Shown piece by piece: positions 10,401 to 18,524 of a DNA stretch of 34,199 nucleotides. The notes under the pieces were generated by a model, which saw only the letters and a list, made by a program, of their open reading frames with translations, had not been told where the DNA came from and ran no database searches. This DNA is from Gemmatimonadota bacterium. Lineage in GTDB: Bacteria > Gemmatimonadota > Gemmatimonadetes > Longimicrobiales > Gaopeijiaceae. The stretch is taken from positions 1-34,199 of the forward strand of contig JBBEBG010000007.1 in the NCBI GenBank assembly GCA_040882465.1, read 5' to 3'. The translations under genes and the position numbers were made by a program. Every line of letters starts with the position of its first letter. The first letter of the stretch is position 1.

Positions 10401-13400
10401 ATGTTCGTACAGAAGCCGTGTGTGGACCCAGACGCTCCGTGGCAACGGCCCAAGGACTTTCATCTTGCTTATTGCCGCTGGAACCCCAAGCCGCTGGCGG
10501 TGGCGGTGAGGCAGCGCTGATGTGCATGTTTGGAACACGCCATCCAACAGGGTAGGGTGTAGCTCGTACGCCGAGAGGTCCACTTCGAGTGCATGGCTGA
10601 GTTCGATCCGGGCAAGGGCTTCATTGCGACCTCGAAACAGCTCCCGAATCGTCTGGAAGGCTTCGCCGTACTCCATGCCGCGACGCCACGAGTTGTCATA
10701 CCAGCCTTGAACATCCACGGGTTCGTCACATTTCGTCGATAGCTCAGCGAGATTGACCTGCTTTGGTTTCTGTTCGCATACAGGCTCCCAAATCCCTGAG
10801 AGATGCAACAATGGTGGCCTCTCGCTGGACGATTTACTGCTCGTCAACTCGAACCGACGGTCGTTCCGGTCGATCCGAACACTGAATTCGATAGGGTCGC
10901 GCTCCGCATCGATCTGAAGTGGGTTGTGCACGACTGCTCGCGAAATCGTCTGCACTGAACCTAACGCGCGTTTCAAGGCCGCCAGGGCCATCTCAATGAA
11001 TGCCGCACCGGGAAAAATGATCTTGCCCTGTATCCGGTGAGCGCTGAGCCACGGAAGGAGATTGGGATATACGGAATGCGTGATGTAGTCGATGTTCGCC
11101 CGGAGATCTCTGGTAGCGTCGTTCCCGATCAACGGGTGTCCCGGCGCGGCAAGCCGGTAGTCTGAGGATGCCTTCGACTCATTCCAGTAGCGCTTGCGTT
11201 GCCACGGATAGTTCGGCAGCGCCACTGGTCGCACACCTGACCGCCTCAAGTTGGTCCACTTCGGTGAATACCCGCGCTGATAAAGCTGGCCGAGCGCCTT
11301 CAGGAGGGTCGCTTCGCCGGGAGCGTCCCTATATTGAGAGGCGGTATGGAACGGATTGTTTTGCCCGGTGCTGCGGACGACCTCCGATATGGCGTGGCGG
11401 AGGACTGGATGCGGACCGACTTCGAGAAAATCAGTGTACCCGCGCCTGACCAATGCCTCCATGGCACTGGCGAATCGAACCGGGTCGGTGAGATTGGAGC
11501 CCCAGTAATCCGCTTCGAATACCGACACGATGTCGCCCCGGACGCTCGACGCGTAGGGGATCTGCGGTCTGCCTTCCTCTTCGGTGACCTGAAGGAGTGC
11601 CTTGTAGTACTCAGAGCGGGCACGCAGCTCAGGCCCGTGAAATGCGACATCGACGTCGAGGATCCGAGTATATGCTCGTTCGCCGATCGATGTCGCGATC
11701 TCCTGGACTGCCTTGCAGTCTCCCGCGATGGTGAGCGACATCGGGCCATTGAAGGCCGCAATAGAGCAACCGTCCTCCTTCCCCTTCAGGTAGGGGAGGA
11801 GGTCGGCTTCGGAAAGTGCTATGGCCGCCATACTTCCTCGGCCCTTGAGCTTGTCGACGGCTCGAACACGAGCGTCTAGGATGGCGGCTGCCCAATCAAG
11901 TCCGTACGCACCTGAAGCATAGGCTGCCGCGATCTCGCCAACGCTGTGCCCAATGATTGCCGACGGCCGAATCCCTATCGATGCCCAGAGGTCGGTGAGT
12001 GCCATTTGCAGCGCGACGTTCCCGACCATCGATATGGACGTGTCGACGCCGATTCGGTTTGCGCTGGACCGATTCGCGAGTTCGTCGGCGATCGACCAAC
12101 CAGATCGGGGGCGCCATTCTTCGTCGAAACGCTCGATCGACTGCCTGAAGGCGGGGAAGCGGGCGAATAGCTCAGCGCCCATCCTGGCGTGTTGAGGACC
12201 CATGCCGGTGAAGACGAATACGAGCTCAGGGCTGGCTAAGCATGGGTGCACTGGGGTCTCGGCCACCAAGTCCGCGGTTCGCTGAAGCTCCGAAGCCATG
12301 TCGGAGCGCTCGGAAGCCACCACAAAAGCACGGAAGTCGTGGTGCGTCCTACGCTCCGCCAGTGTATATGCGACATCCGCCATGTTCTCCCCACCCGACT
12401 TGACGAAGTCGCCCACATGGTTGAGTCGTTCGACGAGGGCCTCGGCTGACTTCGCAGAAATCGGAAACATGAGCGGATTTTCGTCCTCTGCCGTCCTGCT
12501 TTCCCGTATATCGTACCTCTCGAGTAGGATGTGTACGTTTGAGCCGCCGACGCCGAAGGAATTGACGCCGGCGAACCGCTTCTCCGCTGGAATATCCTCC
12601 TGACCAGTAACGACGCGAATCCCGATCCCCTCGAAGTCGATCGAAGGGTTGGGTGGCTGAGAGTGGATCGAAGGCAGGATACGGCCCCGATCGAGCATCA
12701 GGGCGACCTTTGCCACCGAAGTTAGCCCGGCGGCTGCCTCTCCGTGCCCGAAGTTTGATTTCACCGAACCCACCGCAATGGGCTCTCTCCGACCGGCCCG
12801 CGCCATCGCTTCGGCGATGGCCTGGCATTCGGCCAGGTCCCCCGCGGCCGTCCCGGTCCCATGCGCCTCGATAAAGCACAGGTCGTGCGCTGCCACGCCA
12901 CCCGACTTGAGTGTGCTGAGGATCAGGGATACCTGCGCATCGTTGCTCGGCGCCGCCCACCCTGCCTCGTGATATCCGTTGTGAGAGGCAGTCACGGCGC
13001 GAATCATCGCATAGATGTGATCCCCATTCTCCTCAGCTGCGGAAAGCCGATTAACGACGAGGGCAACGACCGCCTCCCCGCGGCCGTATCCGTCAGCGTT
13101 GGCACTGAACGTCTTACAGCGGCCGTCGGGTGACAGCGTGCCCAGTTGACTGAAGCTGATCGACCCGGCGGGGTCGTGCATGTCGTTCGCCGCCCCGACG
13201 ATCGCCGCTGAGCATTCCCCAAGCCAGATCGACTGACACGCTAACGCCAGCGCCGTTGCTCCCGTTGCGCATGCCGCGTCGCAGGAGATGCTGGGACCCG
13301 TGAAATTAAAGTGGTACGATAGGCGGTTCGCGCCCATGTAGTGCTTGCCGTCGGCCGCCGTGTATGCCCCGATCGTCGATCCATGACGGTGCTGAATGGT

Positions 13401-13796
13401 GCTGTAGTCGTTGCCCGAAAGCCCGACGTAGACGCCCATGCGTCGCTCCGTAACGCCGTCGACCGGGTATCCCGCATCCTCAAGCGCCTCCCAGGCGACT
13501 TCCAGAAGCATACGGTGCTTAGGATCCGACTGCGCCGCTTGGTCTTCCGGAATGGAAAAGAACAGGGCATCGAACTTGTCCGTGTCTTTGAGAAAAGCAC
13601 CGCGTTGGGTCCTTATGCGCCCCGCTTGAGGTATTGGACCGCCATAGTAGGAACTACGCCAGCGATCAGGGGGGACCTCACCCGTCGCATCGCGTTCGTT
13701 TTCAAGAAACGCCCAGAGGCCGTGAGGAGATTGAACATCACCCGGAAGTCGCAGTCCGATCCCGACGATGGCTAGAGGCTCGTGGTGTTGGGGCAT
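7476..13796 (-). CDS. single-module, fully reducing type I polyketide synthase (KS-AT-DH-psiKR-ER-KR-ACP)
   Basis: 2106 residues. KS (about 5-430): active Cys176 in DAACATG, His312 in EAHGTGT, His351 in SNFGHGEAAAG. AT (about 525-830): Ser618 in GHSVGE and VAFH at 717-720, closest to the malonyl-type HAFH signature. DH (about 885-1160): HRIQGKIIFP from His920 fits HxxxGxxxxP, and HPTLLDGVFQ carries Asp1085. A KR-like structural half (about 1195-1370) precedes the ER (about 1400-1715; nucleotide loop SAASGVG near 1540). The KR (about 1735-1980) has GGLGGLG at 1745, the LED of a B-type loop, Ser1873/1874 and Tyr1887. ACP (about 2010-2085): Ser2046 in GLDSL. There is no methyltransferase, no second ACP and no thioesterase. 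This is the order of animal FAS and fungal reducing PKSs, so it probably acts iteratively to build a reduced chain. First gene of the operon; a weak AGGGAA precedes the ATG. Confidence 0.95.
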   Translation of the reverse strand: MPQHHEPLAIVGIGLRLPGDVQSPHGLWAFLENERDATGEVPPDRWRSSYYGGPIPQAGRIRTQRGAFLKDTDKFDALFFSIPEDQAAQSDPKHRMLLEVAWEALEDAGYPVDGVTERRMGVYVGLSGNDYSTIQHRHGSTIGAYTAADGKHYMGANRLSYHFNFTGPSISCDAACATGATALALACQSIWLGECSAAIVGAANDMHDPAGSISFSQLGTLSPDGRCKTFSANADGYGRGEAVVALVVNRLSAAEENGDHIYAMIRAVTASHNGYHEAGWAAPSNDAQVSLILSTLKSGGVAAHDLCFIEAHGTGTAAGDLAECQAIAEAMARAGRREPIAVGSVKSNFGHGEAAAGLTSVAKVALMLDRGRILPSIHSQPPNPSIDFEGIGIRVVTGQEDIPAEKRFAGVNSFGVGGSNVHILLERYDIRESRTAEDENPLMFPISAKSAEALVERLNHVGDFVKSGGENMADVAYTLAERRTHHDFRAFVVASERSDMASELQRTADLVAETPVHPCLASPELVFVFTGMGPQHARMGAELFARFPAFRQSIERFDEEWRPRSGWSIADELANRSSANRIGVDTSISMVGNVALQMALTDLWASIGIRPSAIIGHSVGEIAAAYASGAYGLDWAAAILDARVRAVDKLKGRGSMAAIALSEADLLPYLKGKEDGCSIAAFNGPMSLTIAGDCKAVQEIATSIGERAYTRILDVDVAFHGPELRARSEYYKALLQVTEEEGRPQIPYASSVRGDIVSVFEADYWGSNLTDPVRFASAMEALVRRGYTDFLEVGPHPVLRHAISEVVRSTGQNNPFHTASQYRDAPGEATLLKALGQLYQRGYSPKWTNLRRSGVRPVALPNYPWQRKRYWNESKASSDYRLAAPGHPLIGNDATRDLRANIDYITHSVYPNLLPWLSAHRIQGKIIFPGAAFIEMALAALKRALGSVQTISRAVVHNPLQIDAERDPIEFSVRIDRNDRRFELTSSKSSSERPPLLHLSGIWEPVCEQKPKQVNLAELSTKCDEPVDVQGWYDNSWRRGMEYGEAFQTIRELFRGRNEALARIELSHALEVDLSAYELHPTLLDGVFQTCTSALPHRHRQRLGVPAAISKMKVLGPLPRSVWVHTRLLYEHGRKAVLDIRCFDNDGGLVLCLDEFERTVIDTGPVGLELEDWLYREAWHPLESLPAAAPETADGNWLIVGGQENLRILLAELTETATIVQDIHLGDALGHPFAGTMGPFDGVICLFPARDSTNSPLDSCVDQSWWYANLLQDLVRREYLRERARVVVVTHGAVGVSPGNEPVLGHSGVWALNRVVANELPEFEALTIDLDPEEDPAAAVLALGVHGILARPEHDEYLRRDRSWYTCEIEREGSGAISPEPEPVSIPTSQVIEATFQPERGIGGVNLAYGRPKRLDPDQVRVRVHYAALNFRDLLKVLNEYPTSADDTDALRLGDEGAGLVLEVGSAVTSVKPGDRVVVKHTAILATVVAVSERDVFKIGAALSYVDAATIPVAFATAEYSLHRVANLQQGESCLIHSAASGVGLAAVQVALRVGADVYATAGTPEKRAFLEQCGIRFVMDSRTTSFEGQIREYTNGAGVDVVLNALAGEGIGAGLRCLGSGGRFLEIGKRDIARNTLIGLGSLARNGSFHVIDLARTWREDPDEMRNLLLSILAKVRDGVYQPLPARVFNASGLQDALRFMAKGTHIGKVVIDFAAQELPAVPNPIVHRREQFGWTNGTFLVTGGLGGLGAGVCQMFGSLGAKRVVILSRRKELDRLARLRLKEIEQTGTRVIMLTGDVSEEADVRAAVEVADAPDAPLRGVVHSAGVLEDTMLLNLTREDFVCVMRPKLCGAWNLHHATVGKQLEFFVMCSSAAVTNGNPGQANYVAANRFLDEFAQWRRVRGLPALAINWGAISDAGMSYDANVLDSFATRGGFAFHTREAAGLLIHALECDLTNVIVTISDWTALGRHHRRTASRFRNLMAASDAAAAEPSATSLRARIEKDWENGSVILLDALRETVAKLRVVPAAAIDVDVEVGHLGLDSLMRMELASWIRYELGLPSSAFSVQLQSNLRTLAQSILDELMKRFVAQGSAQGEPSMMASL

Positions 13797-14147
13797 CGAT
13801 GCCGTTCCCTGGTCGGGGCGCGAGAGCGCGTCTCGACTTCCGATACGCTAAAATGACCTGGCCGAAGGAACCCAGGCGCTTGGCCAGAGAGCAGGATGGA
13901 CACGAATCTGTTTCCTCCGAATCGGAGTGGTACCAAACGCAACCGCCGTGCCAGACTCTCTCGGTGGGATTGAGCAGGTGGGCGCAGGACTTTCCAGTTA
14001 ACAAAGCTTGCTAAGAGGAGTCCGCCCAAGTGTGCGGTGATTGTCCAAACATTGATTGAACGCCCGCCTCGGTCCTCGGTGCGCGATCACATGTAGCTGC
14101 GGGCGGAGGAACGAGTCAATCCCAAAGCTCGTTGAAACTGGAGCGAC
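13797..14147. other. 351-base upstream region of the PKS operon
   Basis: No gene seen. It must hold the promoter of the minus-strand PKS operon if the operon starts at the PKS gene, but I could not pick out a credible -35/-10 pair. The open frames here lack codon character and resemble no family. Confidence 0.4.
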
Positions 14148-14376
14148 CCGAACCGCCCTTGGATACGTACCCGGAGACCCCCGAGCTTGAAAGGATGGGG
14201 TCATGACAAGAGTGAGGTACTCCCCGGAGGTACGGGAGTGGGCGGTGCGGATGGTGTTCGAGCACGAGGGAGCGCACGGGTCGCAGTGGGCGACGATCCA
14301 ATCGATCTTGGAGAAGATAGGCTGTTCGAGGGAGACGCTTTGCAACTTGGTAGGGGATCGAGGTGCGGGAAGGTAG
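14148..14376 (+). mobile_element. decayed left end of an IS3-type insertion sequence, with truncated transposase OrfA
   Basis: A 57-residue frame from ATG 14203 to TAG 14376 begins MTRVRYSPEVREWAVRMV and continues with SQWATIQSILEKIGCSRETL. This is the N-terminal helix-turn-helix of IS3-family OrfA (Tnp_1 type). Homology fades after ETLCNLV, where a full OrfA would continue for about another 40 residues. The upstream bases (CGAACCGCCC near 14148, then the leader ending AAAGGATGGGGTC) look like the usual left end of such elements, so I place the remnant start there. No OrfB, right end or target duplication is visible. It sits exactly where GC content and gene content change. Confidence 0.7.
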
Positions 14377-14787
14377 ATTTGGAGGTCCTTCCTCGTGGCC
14401 CGGACCCGGCGCTTGAACCCGGCCGCGCTGAGCGGAGGAAGCGGCGAGCTCCACGCCTACCTGTCCACGGGAGGTTCAGGGGGATCGAGCCCGACGCCTC
14501 CGGATCCCTGGGTCACCCCGGAACAGGAGGTCGAGACCCCCTTCGTGAGCGTCCCGGGGCTCCTGCCCGCCGAATGCAAGTCGAACGAGGGCGCGAACTA
14601 TCTCGAGATCACCGTACACGGAGATCCGGCAGATCCGCGGACCGACGACATCGTCGGGGATGTCGGAGCGCGAGACGCACCCGTGGCGAGCTGGGGGCTC
14701 CACCTCATCGACATGAATCTCGCGATGGGGAATCTCGTCGAGATCGCCCGCGGGCAGGGAGAAGCCTGGCTCGCCGCGCAGCGGTGA
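14377..14787 (+). pseudogene. C-terminal fragment of a secreted hydrolase-like protein
   Basis: The frame follows the transposase stop directly and in the same register; the first possible start is a GTG at 14395 (130 residues). RRLNPAALSGGSGELHAYLS, TPFVSVPGLLPAEC, VHGDPADPRTDDI and WGLHLIDMNLAMGNLVE look like the C-terminal third of a predicted lipase/esterase-like family, possibly the DUF3089 group; that name is from memory of the pattern. The N-terminal catalytic part, signal peptide and ribosome binding site are missing, so I read it as the 3' end of a gene cut by the insertion-sequence event. A functional small protein is less likely. Confidence 0.5.
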
Positions 14788-14832
14788 GGGGCGTAACGCT
14801 AAAAAGCGTGGCCCGGCGGAGGGGGTGGCCCT

Positions 14833-14892
14833 GTGGAGCGTGACTCCGTGGAGCGTGACTCCGTGGAGCGTGACTCCGTGGAGCCCGGCTCA
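14833..14892. repeat. 15-bp tandem repeat, three exact copies plus one divergent
   Basis: Three identical units GTGGAGCGTGACTCC (14833-14847, 14848-14862, 14863-14877) are followed by a fourth that keeps only its first seven bases (14878-14892). GGAGCCCGGC recurs at about 14911-14920. There are no spacers, so it is not a CRISPR array. It lies between the hydrolase fragment and the stop of the quinoprotein gene. Confidence 0.9.
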
Positions 14893-14930
14893 GAGTAGCT
14901 TGATTCAGGGGAGCCCGGCGCGGCGGGCCG

Positions 14931-14944
14931 CCCCCCCCCCCCCC
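14931..14944. repeat. 14-base C homopolymer
   Basis: An uninterrupted run of 14 C lies 12 bases beyond the stop codon of the minus-strand quinoprotein gene. Slippage during replication or sequencing is likely, so the true length is uncertain. Confidence 0.9.
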
Positions 14945-14955
14945 GAACCTCCGCC

Positions 14956-17184
14956 TCAGTCCGGCAGGCTGAACACGTACAGCGCGTTCCCCGTGTTGGG
15001 GTAATCTATTTCGGGCGAGACCACGGCCGGAACCTGACGGGGGCTCGTCCCGCCGAGCGCGGCCGTGACCGCGATGTACTGCTTCCCGTCCACGCTGTAC
15101 GACACCGGGTGCCCCTGAACCGAAGTGCCGAGGCGGGTCTCCCACAGGATCTCGCCGGTCCGAACGTCGAAGGCGCGGAAGCGCCGGTCGAGGTCGCCGA
15201 CGAAGGCCACGTTTCCCGCGGTGGAGAGGACCCCGGTCAGGAACGAGGCGCGCTGCTCGTAGCTCCACACCTCCTCGAGCGTCGTCACGTCGTAGGCGGC
15301 GAGTTTCCCGAGATTTCCGTCGGAGCCCGGCATCTCGAAGAAGCGCCGCGCCGAGGCCAGGCCGCCGCCGCCCGCGACGAGCTCGACCGGGCGCGCGGAA
15401 TTTTCCAGGCAGGTCTGGCTGAGCGGGGCGATGAGGACGCCGGTGGGCTCATGGTAGGTCATCGAGTGCCAGTCCTTCCCGCCCGTGCTGCTCGGGCAGG
15501 CCGGGGTCCACTCGTTCAGCTGCGCGTTCACGATGTCGTCGCGGTACGTGACCGCGCCGGTCTCGGGGTCGATGTTCGTGAAGGTGTTCTGGAAGACGGT
15601 TTCGGCGAACCCGAGAAACTCGCCGGTGGCGCGGTCGTTTTTCCAGAGAATTCCGTGTTTTCCGATCGAAAGGACGAGCCGTTCCCCGTTCCGGTCCACG
15701 AGGACGCGCTCGAAGACCTCGTCCAGATCGAGGGCTTCGCCGGGAACGTGCTGAAAATGCCAGACGAGCTCACCGGTCTCCACGTCGAGCGCGACCGTGG
15801 AATTCGTGTAGAGCCCCGCGTCGTGGATGGACTGATGACGGCTGACGGGCGCCCAGGGTTTCGCCTGCGCCGTTCCCCAGTAAGTGAGACCCAGCTCCGG
15901 GTCGTAGCTCCCCGTAATCCAGGTCTCGCCTCCGGCGCGGAACAGGTTGTCGAGGTCGCCCCAGGAGTCGCCTCCCGGCTCCCCCGCCTGGGCGATGGTG
16001 TTGAATTCCCAGACCCGCGCGCCGGTGTTCGCGTCGTGCGCGGTGATGACGCAGTCCTCTTCGATGTAGTTCTGGCAACTAGCGAGCCCGAGGATGACCT
16101 TTCCGTCCGCGACGATCGGACCGCTCGAGTTGCTGAATCCGGCCGCGGTGTCCGCGACGGCCGTTTCCCACACGAGGTCGCCGGTGCGTGCGTCGAGAGC
16201 GACGAGACGGGCGTCCGTCGTCGCCTGGATGATCTTGTCCCCGTAGATCGCAATGTTCCGCATGTCCTGCGAATTGTCCGGTCCCGTTTCATGCTCCCAG
16301 ATGAGGTCGCCCGTGACCCCGTCGAGCGCCTGGATGACGTTTCCCGGATTGATGAGATAGATGACTCCGTCGTAGACGAGGGGCGACGGCTCGGAGCCCC
16401 CGTTGTTCATGCTCCAGACCCACTCGAGCTGAAGGCCGCCGACGTTGTCGGTGTTGACCTGATCGAGGGGGGAGTAGCTGTGCGCGTGATAGTCCCGCCG
16501 CATCATCGGCCAGTCGCCCGGAGCCGGATCGCGGAGCATCTCGTCGGTGACAGGGACGAAGTTCTCCATGAGGCGCCGGCGCGCGAGGGCAACGCCCCCG
16601 GGACCGGGAGGGCCGGCGCCCGCGGTCGCGGTCGGGAGGAGCCAGCCCCGGATGTCTCCTTCGGGGTTGGTGGCGCTTCGGATCTGGATGTAGAGCCCTT
16701 CGCCCTGGAGGGCGGCCACCTGGTCGGCGGTGAGGGTCACGGTGCCGCCGATGCTCCCCTCTGTGGCCGCCGTGACGTCCACTTCGTGAATCGCGGGACC
16801 GAATTGCCCGCGCGGCCCCTGGCGGACCTCCGCTCCGGCGGCGGGATTGCTCATCCCGCTGAAGGCCCCCGTGATCGTGAGCTGACTCCCGGCGAGGGTC
16901 GCCGCGACCTCACCGACGCCCCGGATCGAGTTCACCGTCCCCTGTGTCACGGGAAGAGGCGAAAGCCGGCCGCGGAAGGAGTTCTCCTGCGCGGACGCGT
17001 CGCGATGAAGCGGCGCCAGGGCGAGCGCGGCGAAAGCGGTCGCGAGCCCGAGGGCTCGGAAGGAGGAGGCGCGCAGTGGGTGGACGCGGAAGACGGGGGC
17101 GCCGAGGGACTGGGGGTTCATGGACGATCTCATGCTCGGGAGTAGTGGGGCGGCGGGAGCCTGGTTCTCCCCTGTCGGAGACAT
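14956..17184 (-). CDS. secreted CHRD-domain quinoprotein (PQQ-dependent dehydrogenase-like propeller)
   Basis: 742 residues from 17184; ATGs at 17133 and 17121 are equally plausible and place the signal peptide (hydrophobic [16 protein letters not shown], cleavage after DASAQ) nearer the start. No strong ribosome binding site decides. Residues about 69-184 form a CHRD domain ([58 protein letters not shown]). From about 224 to the end comes a quinoprotein beta-propeller with repeated GxxxALDxxTGxxxWE blades, opening with [17 protein letters not shown] as in methanol/ethanol dehydrogenase-type proteins. There is no C-terminal cytochrome c domain and no adjacent Cys-Cys pair. It probably oxidises an alcohol or sugar in the periplasm if PQQ binds. 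It is divergent from the NHL-propeller gene. Confidence 0.85.
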   Translation of the reverse strand: MSPTGENQAPAAPLLPSMRSSMNPQSLGAPVFRVHPLRASSFRALGLATAFAALALAPLHRDASAQENSFRGRLSPLPVTQGTVNSIRGVGEVAATLAGSQLTITGAFSGMSNPAAGAEVRQGPRGQFGPAIHEVDVTAATEGSIGGTVTLTADQVAALQGEGLYIQIRSATNPEGDIRGWLLPTATAGAGPPGPGGVALARRRLMENFVPVTDEMLRDPAPGDWPMMRRDYHAHSYSPLDQVNTDNVGGLQLEWVWSMNNGGSEPSPLVYDGVIYLINPGNVIQALDGVTGDLIWEHETGPDNSQDMRNIAIYGDKIIQATTDARLVALDARTGDLVWETAVADTAAGFSNSSGPIVADGKVILGLASCQNYIEEDCVITAHDANTGARVWEFNTIAQAGEPGGDSWGDLDNLFRAGGETWITGSYDPELGLTYWGTAQAKPWAPVSRHQSIHDAGLYTNSTVALDVETGELVWHFQHVPGEALDLDEVFERVLVDRNGERLVLSIGKHGILWKNDRATGEFLGFAETVFQNTFTNIDPETGAVTYRDDIVNAQLNEWTPACPSSTGGKDWHSMTYHEPTGVLIAPLSQTCLENSARPVELVAGGGGLASARRFFEMPGSDGNLGKLAAYDVTTLEEVWSYEQRASFLTGVLSTAGNVAFVGDLDRRFRAFDVRTGEILWETRLGTSVQGHPVSYSVDGKQYIAVTAALGGTSPRQVPAVVSPEIDYPNTGNALYVFSLPD

Positions 17185-17344
17185 CCCGCACGCTAGGGGG
17201 GAGACCCGGCCCCAGCAAGCGTTGGAAGGGACGTAGGGGCGGGCGAGGGATGGAAGCCGCGCGCTGGCCCAAGTCCCGGAGGAGGCGCAATTTCAGTGCG
17301 CTCGAGCGGGGGAGAGGAGTCGGACAGCCACCGGAGGTCTAAGG

Positions 17345-18388
17345 ATGATGCGCAGGTCGTGGGTCCGCTTCGCGATCGCCGCGGTCGGTCTGTCGGTCGC
17401 CGACGCTTGGCACGTCGAGGGCCAATCGGTCTCCAACAATCCCTACCAGGCGGTCCATGGGTGGGAACGGCTCCCCGAGGGAATGCGGACGGGAGTGCCG
17501 AGCGGCGCGTATCCCGATCCGGATGGACGGCACCTCTGGATCCTCACCCGGTGCGGCGCGAATCACTGCGCCGGCTCCACACAGGACCCGATCCTCAAGC
17601 TGGACCTCGAGGGGAACCTGGTGGACTCCTTCGGGGCCGGGCTCTTCTCCTGGCCGCACGGCTTTTTCCTCGACCACGAGGGCTTCCTCTGGGTGACCGA
17701 AGGCGCCCCCTCCGGGGATCCACGGGAAGTCCAGGGAATCCGCCGGGGGATGGGGCACCAGGTCTTCAAGCTGAACCAACGAGGCGAAGTCGTGATGACG
17801 CTGGGAGTGCGGGGCGTCGCCGGGGAGGGGCCGGACCACTTCAACGGGCCCTCCGCCGTCCTCGTCACACCGAATGGGGAAATCTGGGTCGCGGATGGGC
17901 ACCGCGGTGGAAACAACCGCGTGGTGAAGTTTTCGCCGCGGGGAGAATTCCTCCTCCAGATCGGGGGCGGAGTGGACGACGCGAGCGGGGATCCGGGGAA
18001 GCTCAACGATCCACACGACCTCACGATGGACTCGCAGGGGAGGCTCATCGTGGCCGACCGCGGGAACAACCGGGTGCAGCTCTTCGACCAGCAGGGAAAC
18101 TTCCTTCACGTTTGGACTCAGTTCGGCCGGCCGAGCACCGTCTTCGTGGATCGCGGCGACCTGATCTACGTCGGAGACGGAATGTCGGACGACAACTGGA
18201 ATCCCGGATGGGAGCGCGGGATCCGTATTGGAGACGCGCGGACCGGGTGGATCACGGCCTTCATTCCGGACTCCGAGGCGCCGGTCGGCACGGGCGTGGA
18301 GTTCCTCGGCGTGGACTTCGCGGGGAACATCTATTCGGGGGAGGTTGGACGGGAAAGGCTCGTGAAGTACGTGCGTTTCCGCCCCTGA
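17345..18388 (+). CDS. secreted NHL-type six-bladed beta-propeller protein
   Basis: 347 residues with an N-terminal signal peptide (about 1-27, ending VEGQS). The ATG at 17345 follows GGAGGT by six bases; ATG 17348 is also possible. Repeated blades carry NHL-like features: FSWPHGFFLDHEGFLWVTE, FNGPSAVLVTPNGEIWVAD, LNDPHDLTMDSQGRLIVADRGNNRVQLFD and VDFAGNIYSGE. The pattern resembles peptidylglycine alpha-hydroxyglycine amidating lyase and SMP-30-like propellers, but blade similarity alone does not give the reaction. Two cysteines near residues 70 and 75 (RCGANHCAG) could form a disulfide. It is divergent from the quinoprotein gene across about 160 bases and may share regulation with it. Confidence 0.82.
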   Translation: MMRRSWVRFAIAAVGLSVADAWHVEGQSVSNNPYQAVHGWERLPEGMRTGVPSGAYPDPDGRHLWILTRCGANHCAGSTQDPILKLDLEGNLVDSFGAGLFSWPHGFFLDHEGFLWVTEGAPSGDPREVQGIRRGMGHQVFKLNQRGEVVMTLGVRGVAGEGPDHFNGPSAVLVTPNGEIWVADGHRGGNNRVVKFSPRGEFLLQIGGGVDDASGDPGKLNDPHDLTMDSQGRLIVADRGNNRVQLFDQQGNFLHVWTQFGRPSTVFVDRGDLIYVGDGMSDDNWNPGWERGIRIGDARTGWITAFIPDSEAPVGTGVEFLGVDFAGNIYSGEVGRERLVKYVRFRP

Positions 18389-18512
18389 GCCCACGCAGGG
18401 GAATCGCGGTCATGCGGAGCCGTCGTGCTGACGTGTCCTGCATTCGCATCGCACCGCCCACGGGGGACAATTCGGTGTCGCGTTTTCGGTCGAGCGACCG
18501 GGCCGGACGCAC

Positions 18513-18524
18513 TATCTTTCACCC
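18513..18524 (+). promoter_or_regulatory. candidate -10 element of ada giving a leaderless mRNA
   Basis: TATCTT at 18513-18518 ends six bases before the ada ATG at 18525. If used, transcription would start at or next to the ATG, and indeed no Shine-Dalgarno sequence precedes this start. No good -35 is seen 16-18 bases upstream, which could fit an activator-dependent promoter (Ada activates its own gene in Escherichia coli). Inference only. Confidence 0.3.

Noticed and set aside
7476-13796. Possible PUFA synthase or modular assembly line
   Set aside because: Only one ACP and one module, with a cis AT and no partner PKS genes; it is a stand-alone reducing PKS.
14833-14892. Possible short CRISPR array
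   Set aside because: Units are contiguous 15-mers without spacers and no cas genes are nearby.
15109-17145. 678-codon open frame on the plus strand
   Set aside because: Exact antisense of the quinoprotein gene; composition dominated by Arg, Gly, Glu and Val with no domain. High-GC shadow.
17339-18394. 351-codon minus-strand frame
   Set aside because: Antisense of the NHL-propeller gene, no family character.
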